Shown: positions 54,800 to 64,000 of the stretch, piece after piece
How the letters are laid out: each line of letters opens with the position of its first letter
How positions within the stretch are numbered: the stretch's first letter is position 1
DNA from: UBA2767 sp965228625
GTDB taxonomy: Bacteria > Pseudomonadota > Alphaproteobacteria > Rhizobiales > Methyloligellaceae
Reading direction: 5' to 3'
Assembly (NCBI GenBank): GCA_965228625.1
Contig: OZ245829.1
Location: forward strand, 4,526,001 to 4,590,000
DNA: 64,000 nt
Notes under the pieces: model-generated
What the model was told of the DNA's origin: nothing
What the model saw: only the letters and a program-made list of their open reading frames with translations
Databases searched by the model: none
Position numbers and translations under genes: made by a program

Positions 54800-54947
54800 T
54801 TATCGGCCGAGTTGAAGACCGGCGCGGTCGAAGAGATAATAGGTTACTGCGAATCGCTTCATTACGCCGGGGCGTCTTCGCCTGTACAGGGGGTTGAGGG
54901 GGCCGATTTTGTTCCGTTCGCTGAGCGGCTCGCAGCGGAGCGTACCA

Positions 54948-55375
54948 TGTTGTATGAGCTGCTCTACTCCAGCATCGCAACCGCCACGTTCGACGAGGGC
55001 GGTGTGGAGGAGTTGCTCGTCCGGGCGCGGGCCCGCAACATACAATGCAACGTCACCGGTGTGCTGTTCTTCAACGGCCGCAAGTTCCTCCAGCTCCTGG
55101 AAGGGCCGAAGGAGCACGTGGATAAGCTCTTCGCCATCATCAAGGAGGACAGCCGGCATTCTCAGGTGACGGTCTTTCATACCGGCGAGATCGACGAGCG
55201 CGCTTTTGAAGGATGGGCCATGGCCTATGAAACGCTCGGAACGGAAACCTCGATCGGGAGCTGGCAGGATCAGCTTACGATGACCGCGCGCAAGGAAAGC
55301 GGGCATCTCACCAATATCGGGTATCGCCTCCTGCGCCTGATGCGGCATGAGCCTTTCGAGACGGCGGCCGGCTGA
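54948..55375 (+). CDS. BLUF-domain blue-light photoreceptor
   Basis: 142 residues from the ATG at 54948; the frame is open from 54785, but the BLUF fold starts right at this ATG. The flavin-switch residues are all present when compared with AppA: Tyr7 in 'LLYSS', Asn31 in 'ARNIQCNVTGVL', Gln49 in 'FLQLLEG', and W90/M92 in 'FEGWAM'. A short C-terminal helical extension (about 100-142) follows without an output domain, so it is a stand-alone BLUF that must signal to a partner. It is convergent with the DUF3095 gene, 15 bases apart. Confidence 0.92.
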
Positions 55376-55390
55376 GCCCGCCGAACACCG

Positions 55391-56620
55391 TCAGCTTGTC
55401 ATCCGCCGGTCGGCCAGCTCCTTCAATTGCGCCTTGAGCTGGACCGCGGCGGTGGTGAACCCGCCGTCCGAGCCGTCGACGAAATGCACGTGCTCGCCCT
55501 TGGTGAGCGAAAACACCAGGCAGGTCATCAGCGCGTGCTCGGAACGGTGCACGCCGAAGGCAATCTTGCCCTGGTCGTGCAGGTCCTCGAAGAAGGATTC
55601 GATCGCCGTGGCCGTGTCCAGCGGACAGTCGAGGATCATGCGCAGCGTGTCGTCGAAACGGCGGAAATCGGAGTTGGCGCGCAACTCCTTGCGGTAGACG
55701 GGTGCGTTGTAATCGCCCGCGGACTTGTCGAAGCGTTCGAGAAAGAACTGCACCAGGCTGGTGCCGTAGATCCACATCCATTTGCGCACGCGCTGGCTGG
55801 TGCCGGCGAACAGCTTGGCTTCGCTGGGGAGCCCCGAGGGCGGCCACCGGAACACCATATTGGCGGCGCTGACCGGGCTCGCGGTCACCGGATCGTCGTC
55901 GAAGATCCCGGCGACGCCGTCGATCACCTCGCGGTAGATGGCGATATCGTCCGCCCCGGATTTTCCCGTGGCGTGCACCAGCATGCTCATCATGGTGCCA
56001 CGGCAGGATTTGAGCGGCTCCCAGCGGCACGACAGGCCCTCGAGGTCCGGGGGCGTATCGTCCTGCGGCCAGGGGACCGCATACCGTTCCTCGCCGTCCG
56101 GCCCCTTGATCAGGTCGTCGACGAGCTGCACGCCGCCGCCTGTGAACATGGCCATTGCGTTTCCGGGGCTCAGCTCGAACTTCGCCACCAGCACGTCGGC
56201 CCCGGCGCGCCGCACGTCGGCGACCGGTACGACACCTGCGCGCAGTTCGAGGCCGAACCGGTCGCGGGAGAGCTTGCGCGCCGCGCCGAGCGCCGGCCTG
56301 ATCTTGCCCACGGCCGATGCCGGCACGGCCATGGTGGCGCCGTCGCCGCCGAACACGTAAGGCACGCTGACGCCGGGCAAGGCGTTGAGCACGGCGGTGA
56401 TGCACGCCGCGCCCATCAGGTTCACGTCCTTGTAGCGTCCCTCTTTGATCGCTTTGGTGGAGCCGGTGATGTCGGCCATCACCATGTGCCAGTCCTCGGG
56501 GATTGGTCGGTAGAGCGAGAGGTCGGTGACGCGCGCGAACTCGGTGAACCCGGCAAGCGTCTTGTAGAAGTCGTCCTGGGTTTCAGGCATCCGGACCGCG
56601 CCCGTTCCGTATTCCGACAT
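55391..56620 (-). CDS. DUF3095 protein, nucleotidyl-cyclase-like
   Basis: 409 residues. 'VMADITGSTKAI' with D50 and 'YVFGGDGATMAVP' with D93 match the two metal-binding aspartates and loops of class III nucleotidyl cyclases, and 'YKDVNLMGAACITAVLNA' between them is the expected helix. The C-terminal half (about 200-400) is the DUF3095-specific part. No signal or membrane segment. Cyclase activity has not been shown from sequence alone. The start at 56620 is the first ATG. The convergent BLUF gene ends 15 bases away. Confidence 0.82.
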   Translation of the reverse strand: MSEYGTGAVRMPETQDDFYKTLAGFTEFARVTDLSLYRPIPEDWHMVMADITGSTKAIKEGRYKDVNLMGAACITAVLNALPGVSVPYVFGGDGATMAVPASAVGKIRPALGAARKLSRDRFGLELRAGVVPVADVRRAGADVLVAKFELSPGNAMAMFTGGGVQLVDDLIKGPDGEERYAVPWPQDDTPPDLEGLSCRWEPLKSCRGTMMSMLVHATGKSGADDIAIYREVIDGVAGIFDDDPVTASPVSAANMVFRWPPSGLPSEAKLFAGTSQRVRKWMWIYGTSLVQFFLERFDKSAGDYNAPVYRKELRANSDFRRFDDTLRMILDCPLDTATAIESFFEDLHDQGKIAFGVHRSEHALMTCLVFSLTKGEHVHFVDGSDGGFTTAAVQLKAQLKELADRRMTS

Positions 56621-56726
56621 GTGATCCGACCGAACAGGCCCAAACGATCATCACGTCGCGCCGGGGATTGCAAGCTCCGTGTGTGTGATCAGCCAGTCGG
56701 CGCGCTGTGCAGTTGGTCGGCAGGAT

Positions 56727-56866
56727 GGATTCCTGCCTTCGCAGGAATTTCGGAGAGTTTGCTTCGAGTTCTCGAAACCCCCGCGAAGGCGGGGGTCCAT
56801 TTGGCGCTGTCAAACACATATCGCCCCCGCCATAGACTCGTCATCCCCGCGAAGGCGGGGGTCCAT
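56727..56866. repeat. Three GTCATTCC-type palindromes
   Basis: Three copies of a short palindrome lie in the 339-base gap 56621-56959: one in reverse orientation at 56727-56748, one forward at 56778-56800, and one forward at 56829-56866 that shares the leader CGCCATAGACTCGTCAT with the copy at 57851. Each folds as CCCGC-GAAG-GCGGG or a close variant. No gene is seen in this gap. Confidence 0.85.
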
Positions 56867-56921
56867 GGACGCGAGGTTCCGGTCCCCGGATCAGGCCCCG
56901 GGGCTTTGCATCGAACAACAA

Positions 56922-56950
56922 GGCGCGGCCACCGCCGGGCGGGCCGCGCC
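56922..56950 (-). terminator. Hairpin after the small exported protein gene
   Basis: GGCGCGGCC at 56922-56930 pairs with GGCCGCGCC at 56942-56950, 10 bases after the stop of the 56960-57187 gene on the minus strand, followed by CTTGTTGTT in the direction of transcription. Confidence 0.6.
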
Positions 56951-56959
56951 GTCAGGCCT

Positions 56960-57187
56960 TTACTTGTGGAACTTCTCGTCGTGCAGCTTCTTGTTGGTGC
57001 ACCAGGTCTGCGCTTTCTTGTTCTTGCACATCCCCAGAATCCAGGCGGTCGGGCTGAACTTGCACATCGACGCGTAGGTTTTGAGTTCCTTCTTGCATTG
57101 CTCGGCGGTGTGCGCATGCGCACCCGAGATGCTGCCAATGAGTGCCGCCAGATACGCAGCCGCGAAGACTGCCCCGAACTTTTTCAT
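56960..57187 (-). CDS. Small exported protein with four cysteines
   Basis: 75 residues. A signal peptide of about 25 residues ends at 'AHA'. The mature part of about 50 residues is Lys-rich and has four cysteines ('EQCKKEL', 'SMCKFS', 'GMCKNKKAQTWCTNKK'). No family is recognised. A hairpin terminator follows, and the gene diverges from the channel gene. Confidence 0.65.
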   Translation of the reverse strand: MKKFGAVFAAAYLAALIGSISGAHAHTAEQCKKELKTYASMCKFSPTAWILGMCKNKKAQTWCTNKKLHDEKFHK

Positions 57188-57361
57188 GGAATCGCCCCCT
57201 GTGACGCCGGCGGTCTCGCGCCGGCCGATGATTGATCCGGTGCGGTCAATCTAGGAACGATTCACGCGGGCGTGCAAGCGGGGAAGGGGTGACTTCGCAA
57301 CGATGGCGCATTCGCGGCTACAATGGACGGCCTACACTGTGGAAAACTGCTTGGGGGAACC

Positions 57362-57808
57362 ATGCTTTGGGGACAACTGCTTCTCGGGACGGCGATGATC
57401 GCCGTCACCGTCGTGCTCCACATCGGCGGGATACTGGGCACCGTTGCGTGGCTGCGCCGGCACCCCAATGTACGGACCGGCCGTCACGGCTACGTCTGGG
57501 CGATCCGCATGTTCGTTGCCGCCGTTCTCGGCGTGTTTGTCCTACACACGGTCGAGATCTGGCTTTGGGCCGCGCTCTACATGATGCTCGGCGAATTCGA
57601 CGACCTCGGGCGCGCGCTCTATTTCTCCACTGTCACCTTCACCACTCTCGGCTATGGCGATATCACGCTCGGCCCGCGCTGGCAGGTGCTGAGCGGGCTG
57701 GAGGCGGCCAACGGCATCATCCTGTTCGGTGTGAGCACGGCCTTCATTTTCGCGGTGCTGAAATACCTGTTCGAAGCCGCCGGCATCGTCGGCCGGGTCA
57801 GGGACTGA
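57362..57808 (+). CDS. Two-TM potassium channel-like protein
   Basis: 148 residues from the ATG at 57362. Three hydrophobic segments (about 6-30, 45-75, 108-135) flank a pore helix and the selectivity filter 'TTLGYGD' at 94-100. The filter differs from the classical TVGYGD only at its start and should conduct K+. No RCK/TrkA-N regulatory domain follows. It is a minimal Ion_trans_2 protein in the inner membrane, role unknown. Confidence 0.88.
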   Translation: MLWGQLLLGTAMIAVTVVLHIGGILGTVAWLRRHPNVRTGRHGYVWAIRMFVAAVLGVFVLHTVEIWLWAALYMMLGEFDDLGRALYFSTVTFTTLGYGDITLGPRWQVLSGLEAANGIILFGVSTAFIFAVLKYLFEAAGIVGRVRD

Positions 57809-57860
57809 GGGGGACGCTCACAACGTCTGTTTGATGTGTTTCTTGGTCCTCGCCATAGAC

Positions 57861-58231
57861 TCGTCATTCCCGCGAAGGCGGGAATCCAATGCAGCAGATG
57901 CCATGAACAAATCACCATGCGTCTACATGCTCGCAAGTCGCAAGAACGGCACGCTGTACATCGGTGTGACGAGCAATCTGCCGCGCCGTATCGTGCAGCA
58001 TAGATCGGGTGATCTCGGCGGGTTTTCGAAGCGGTATGGCGTCACGCGGCTGGTTTGGTACGAGGCGCATGCGACCATGGAGAGCGCGATCATGCGCGAG
58101 AAGCAGATAAAGAAATGGAATCGCGCCTGGAAGATCCGCGAGATCGTGCGTGGAAACTCCGAGTGGCAGGACTTGAGCGACGAGATCTCTTGAGAGTTCG
58201 CTTTGGATTCCCGCCTTCGCGGGAATGACGA
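57861..58231 (+). mobile_element. GIY-YIG cassette framed by inverted identical palindromes
   Basis: The 28 bases at 57861-57888 are exactly the reverse complement of those at 58204-58231. The unit has outer end TCGTCATTCCCGC and inner end GGCGGGAATCCA, so the two palindromes point toward each other and enclose only a GIY-YIG nuclease gene. Total length is 371 bases. The same palindrome family occurs at other places nearby without a gene. Mobility is inferred from structure only. Confidence 0.65.
57903..58193 (+). CDS. GIY-YIG nuclease family protein
   Basis: 96 residues from the ATG at 57903. 'VYML' at 7-10 and 'LYIGVTSNLPRRIVQH' from 18 are the GIY and YIG strands; R28, E66 in 'MREKQIKKW' and N73 fit the catalytic set. 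It is a UPF0213/YhbQ-type single-domain protein of normal length. The ORF lies between two inverted palindromes; a start at 57831 in the first palindrome is unlikely. Confidence 0.92.
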   Translation: MNKSPCVYMLASRKNGTLYIGVTSNLPRRIVQHRSGDLGGFSKRYGVTRLVWYEAHATMESAIMREKQIKKWNRAWKIREIVRGNSEWQDLSDEIS

Positions 58232-58260
58232 TAGAGAGCGTCAGTATCCAGCGTTCCAAT

Positions 58261-58293
58261 GAAAACGCCCCGGCGCATGGACGGCCGGGGCGT
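58261..58293 (-). terminator. Intrinsic terminator of the 58324-59130 gene
   Basis: ACGCCCCGGC (58265-58274) pairs with GCCGGGGCGT (58284-58293). In the minus direction the stem is followed by TTTTC. It lies 31 bases after the stop of the exported protein gene. Confidence 0.75.
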
Positions 58294-58323
58294 GGCGGAC
58301 TTCCAGATCGTTTCAGGCTGTGC

Positions 58324-59130
58324 CTAGTACCATCTCGGGCGCACGCAGGCGCGTCCGGTGAAGACCCGCGGGCCGGCGCAGGCACAGGTGTTGCCACTCG
58401 AATACGCATAGCGGATCGCCGAGCACCGGGGCTTTCTGCGGACGGTCTTCTTGGGCTTGGGCTTCGGCTTCTTCTTCTTGACGGTCTTCGGCGGCGTCCG
58501 CGGCTTCGGCGCCGGCTTGACCGGAGCGACGACGGGCTGGACCGGAGCAGCGACGGGCTCGGTCTTTGCGGGCTCCAGGCTGGCGAGCTTCTCCGGCAGG
58601 ACCAGGTGGTCGCCCTTGGGCTTCAGGCTGTCGGCGGTGGACTGGGCGGTAACGTCCGCAACGACGAGAACGTCGCAGTCGAACTTCTGATATGTCTCGA
58701 TCGCCTCGCGATTGTCCTTGGCCTTGACGTGGGTGGCGTTCAGGCCCTTGTCCTTGAAGAACTTCGCCGCGGCATCCGCCGAGGCTGAGTCGGCGGGGGC
58801 GCAGAAATTCGCGCCGTCGAGCTCTTCCGCCCGTTTGACGCCGAAGGCTTCGCGGGTGACGAAGGCCCACGGACCGTTCGAAGCCGACGCGGTAGCTGAC
58901 GCGGACTCAATTCTGCCGGCGACGCACTGGCCCTTGGAATAGACAAAGCCGGAAGGGCAGGTCGGCGCCGGGGCGCGCCGGACACAGCTGCTGCCGGAAA
59001 GGGTGTAGCCCTGGGGACAGGTCGCGGCCACGACTTGCTGCGCGGACGCGGTCTGGGCGGTCGCGGCGAACAGGGGTGCGGCGGCCACTGCGGCCAGCAT
59101 CGCGGTTTTGAAGATCGTGCGGGTATTCAT
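58324..59130 (-). CDS. Exported protein with an AapJ-like binding-protein fragment
   Basis: 268 residues from the ATG at 59130, which has AAGGAG upstream; the frame extends to 59364 but that part crosses repeats. Signal peptide 1-30 ('ASA' then 'QQ'). Two short C-x-x-G-(Y/F)-x-C modules at 38-49 and 58-69 precede residues 107-187 that resemble one lobe of general L-amino-acid binding proteins of the AapJ type ('FDCDVLVVAD', 'KGDHLVLPEKLASLEP'). A Pro/Lys-rich basic linker (190-235) and a third Cys-rich module end the protein. Only about a third of a binding protein is present, so transport is unlikely; peptidoglycan or surface attachment is possible. Confidence 0.72.
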   Translation of the reverse strand: MNTRTIFKTAMLAAVAAAPLFAATAQTASAQQVVAATCPQGYTLSGSSCVRRAPAPTCPSGFVYSKGQCVAGRIESASATASASNGPWAFVTREAFGVKRAEELDGANFCAPADSASADAAAKFFKDKGLNATHVKAKDNREAIETYQKFDCDVLVVADVTAQSTADSLKPKGDHLVLPEKLASLEPAKTEPVAAPVQPVVAPVKPAPKPRTPPKTVKKKKPKPKPKKTVRRKPRCSAIRYAYSSGNTCACAGPRVFTGRACVRPRWY

Positions 59131-59286
59131 GGTAGGCGCTCCTTCTCGCAAAGAGATATCCGTCCGAATATCCGAGAAATGGGCGCGCCGACGCACATCA
59201 TGAGTGATGCGGGTCACAGAATGGCGGGTTTTGGGGGTCGTGGGGCGGAAAACGGGTGGCAAAGGGGAACATTCCGGTACCGTTTC

Positions 59287-59428
59287 TGGATTCCGGCTTT
59301 CGCCGGAATGAAAGCCAATACATGTGCCGAAAAAGCGAGATTGCAGAATCGTCATTCCGGACAAGGCGCAGCCGGAGCCGTTCCAACGTCCAGTCGGTTG
59401 CTATGCGCCGCGATCCGGAATCCAGTCC
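59287..59428. repeat. Inverted pair of GTCATTCC...GGAATCCA elements
   Basis: A short reverse copy at 59287-59311 is followed by a longer forward copy at about 59350-59428 whose ends GTCATTCCGGA and TCCGGAATCCA pair. They share their outer ends with the palindromes at 56.7-58.2 kb. Nothing else is seen in the 372-base gap 59131-59502. Confidence 0.75.
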
Positions 59429-59502
59429 TAAGGCCGTGTGGAGCGAATCCACCGCCTACGCCCAATTCCGCCCTTGCGCACGATGATGGTGCGGACCAGG
59501 GC

Positions 59503-62439
<2,937 letters not shown>

Positions 62440-62521
62440 TGTGCACTTACGCCTCAGGGCTTGCTCCGGATTAGACCGGCGCGCCCTCGGGCACAAGATG
62501 GCACAACTCACATGTCAACAG

Positions 62522-62545
62522 AAAGGCGGCCCGGGGGCCGCCTTT
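62522..62545 (-). terminator. Intrinsic terminator of the MAPEG-family gene
   Basis: AAAGGCGGCC (62522-62531) pairs with GGCCGCCTTT (62536-62545) around a four-base loop. In the minus direction it follows the stop of the MAPEG-family gene at 62572 and is upstream of uvrA. Confidence 0.85.
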
Positions 62546-62571
62546 CAACCAGTTGGGAATTGTGATCTCGG

Positions 62572-63282
62572 CTAGATGGGAATCGCGATCCCGGTGAGCA
62601 TCCGCACCAGCAGCCAGATGAAGACACCGACCGTCGGGTAGAAGGTGAGGCCGAAGCCGAACGCCCTGAGGTAGGGGTTCTTGTGATAGCCAACCCAGAA
62701 CAGGACGCGTCCGATCAGGAACAGCGACGTCAGGATCGGGATCGAGTGGCCTTCCATGTGTGGCGCATAGAGCGCGATGCCGCCAAGGCCGACCACGAAC
62801 AGGATGAACTGTTCGGTCGTGTTAAGGATGAAACGGGTGTTGATGTCGAGGGCCGAGTTGGGCTTGACCTTCTGCCCGACCCACATGTCCGGATTGAGCC
62901 GCTGCGCGGCAACGATGGCGATGGCGAGCACGGCCGGCAGCACCGCGTAGATCGAGCACTGGATCATCAGCACCAGCCGGTCGATCGCCGTCCACGACTC
63001 CGGCCGCCACTCGATGATCTGCTTCATGCCGATGTAATAGACCAGCGCAAACAGCCAGTTACCGATGAGAACTTTCACGAACGGCCAGGTTTTGCGCGAG
63101 AAGCCGAACGGCCCCCGGCCCATGATGCGGGCGCGCTCTTTCTGGCGTTTGCGTCGTGCTTCGGGACTCATAAAGTCTCCGCTTTCAAGGTCGACCGGTT
63201 CTGCGGAGTCGGCCCGGCCTTCGGGCGCGGACCCGGTCTGAGCTATTTGCCGCTCATAAGCAATGGCAGCCGTGTTGGCCAT
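62572..63282 (-). CDS. MAPEG family membrane protein
   Basis: 236 residues. A basic hydrophilic N-terminus (1-65) precedes four membrane segments (about 68-88, 105-125, 160-180, 205-232). 'NTTEQFILFVVGLGG' and 'GRVLFWVGYHKNPYLRAFGFGLTF' are the MAPEG signature. MAPEG proteins bind glutathione and lipid-like substrates in the membrane; activity here is unknown. It has its own terminator and its start lies 133 bases from the GAAC-N7-GAAC box. Confidence 0.85.
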   Translation of the reverse strand: MANTAAIAYERQIAQTGSAPEGRADSAEPVDLESGDFMSPEARRKRQKERARIMGRGPFGFSRKTWPFVKVLIGNWLFALVYYIGMKQIIEWRPESWTAIDRLVLMIQCSIYAVLPAVLAIAIVAAQRLNPDMWVGQKVKPNSALDINTRFILNTTEQFILFVVGLGGIALYAPHMEGHSIPILTSLFLIGRVLFWVGYHKNPYLRAFGFGLTFYPTVGVFIWLLVRMLTGIAIPI

Positions 63283-63415
63283 GATTTTTCTCTCAAATGG
63301 TTGCTAAGGGGCTCGAAACGGGACACTTCGCGTGCAAGCGTTGCGTACGGGCCACAGTTCTCGCGCGGAGGGCGCGGAATAGCCATTGCATTGCGGCGAT
63401 CGTGTGTTTATACTG

Positions 63416-63430
63416 GAACATAACGTGAAC
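63416..63430. promoter_or_regulatory. LexA (SOS) box GAAC-N7-GAAC
   Basis: GAAC at 63416-63419 and GAAC at 63427-63430, exactly seven bases apart, give the consensus LexA site of alphaproteobacteria. It lies 238 bases before the ssb start and 134 bases before the divergent MAPEG gene start. ssb and uvrA are known SOS members in related species. The rest of the gap 63283-63667 has no gene. Confidence 0.8.
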
Positions 63431-63667
63431 ATATGCGCATTTCTCGCAATTGTTACGCAAGTGTCATGCCGGATATGGGTTGTGGACAGGATTCGACAAG
63501 TGTGGACAGGAGCATAAGTGTTGTGGCGGTTTGTTCAGATGGCGGGCTAATCTGATCGCGATTCGAACGGGTGTGGCAGTTGCGGCGCCGGGAGATGCAG
63601 CGCTCTGCAGCCGATATGGGGGCTTCAGGGTTAACAAACGCTAAACGGAGCCGGAAAGGAACAGACA

Positions 63668-64000
63668 ATGGCCGGATCGGTCAACAAGGTGATTCTTATC
63701 GGAAATCTGGGCGCGGACCCGGAAATCAGAAGCACGCAGGACGGGCGCCCGGTCGCCAATCTGCGCGTCGCGACCACCGAGAGCTGGCGCGATAAGTCTT
63801 CGGGCGAGCGGCGTGAGCGGACCGAGTGGCACCGCGTCGTCATATTCAACGAAGGTCTATGCCGAATTGCCGAGCAATATCTGAGGAAGGGCTCCAAGGT
63901 TTACCTGGAAGGGCAGCTTCAGACCCGCAAGTGGGAGGATCAGAGCGGCCAGGAACGCTACACCACGGAAGTGGTGCTGCAGGGCTTCAACTCGTCGCTG
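63668..64000 (+). CDS. ssb: Single-stranded DNA-binding protein, 3' end beyond the window
   Basis: 111 residues are visible and the frame is open at the window end. The start 'MAGSVNKVILIGNLGADPEIR' and 'TEWHRVVIFNEGLCRIAEQYLRKGSKVYLEGQL' region are the OB-fold SSB core. SSB coats single-stranded DNA in replication and repair. The acidic C-terminal tail is outside the window. CCGGAAAGGA before the ATG is the ribosome binding site; a LexA box lies upstream. Confidence 0.95.
   Translation, partial: MAGSVNKVILIGNLGADPEIRSTQDGRPVANLRVATTESWRDKSSGERRERTEWHRVVIFNEGLCRIAEQYLRKGSKVYLEGQLQTRKWEDQSGQERYTTEVVLQGFNSSL

Noticed and set aside
55427..57235. Plus-strand frame of 602 codons across DUF3095 and the gap
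   Set aside because: Antisense to DUF3095, then runs through palindromic repeats and the opposite strand of a small gene; no domain.

Overview
The window looks like chromosomal DNA of a GC-rich alphaproteobacterium, most likely of the order Hyphomicrobiales; I cannot name family or genus. The evidence is a PopZ-type polar organiser, the block nagZ-scpA-scpB-(ABC)-tatA-tatB-tatC-serS-surE-pcm-LysM/M23-DUF815-yajC-secD-secF, TrmFO, a DUF1127 protein, and a LexA box of the alphaproteobacterial form GAAC-N7-GAAC upstream of ssb. Most of the window is ordinary core chromosome.

Layout. 1-2.5 kb: a cut-off TPR gene and a membrane protein with a NIT sensor domain. 2.68-6.36 kb: a lower-GC insertion at the 3' end of a tRNA-Asn gene. 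It is bounded on the left by a 16-bp exact copy of the tRNA 3' end and contains an internal degenerate 45-nt tRNA-Asn relic, so it looks like two tandem insertions. The first carries a DUF4238 gene diverging from an AbiU2-like HEPN gene; the second carries a two-gene operon of a CD-NTase/OAS-like nucleotidyltransferase and a DUF6602 protein with a PD-(D/E)xK-like motif. I see no integrase. This is the best candidate for an undescribed, probably defensive, system.

6.6-19.7 kb: tRNA-Cys, a Pcm-like methyltransferase, TolC, PopZ, ValS, a polytopic membrane protein, IlvD, a Sel1-repeat protein, XthA and a LysR regulator. 19.9-26 kb: an inverse-autotransporter barrel with a long Asn-rich beta-helix passenger, then the transglutaminase / alpha-E / circularly permuted ATP-grasp trio. 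26-36 kb: GST, ErpA, dGTPase, ArgS, a SPOR-domain protein, NagZ, ScpA/ScpB and an ABC ATPase without a permease. 36-50 kb: the Tat translocase, SerS, SurE, Pcm, a LytM factor lacking its zinc ligands, a DUF815 ATPase, YajC-SecD-SecF, then homologues of the mitochondrial complex I assembly factors NDUFAF3 and NDUFAF6, and a DUF4153 membrane protein.

50-64 kb is more variable: TrmFO, a lipoprotein with a papain-like Cys/His/Asp arrangement, DUF1127, RidA, small exported cysteine-rich proteins, a stand-alone BLUF photoreceptor convergent with a DUF3095 protein that keeps cyclase-like metal aspartates, a K+ channel-like protein, and several GTCATTCC...GGAATCCA palindromes. Two of these, in inverted orientation and identical over 28 nt, frame a GIY-YIG nuclease gene in a 371-bp cassette. 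The window ends with UvrA, a MAPEG-family protein and the start of ssb behind its LexA box.
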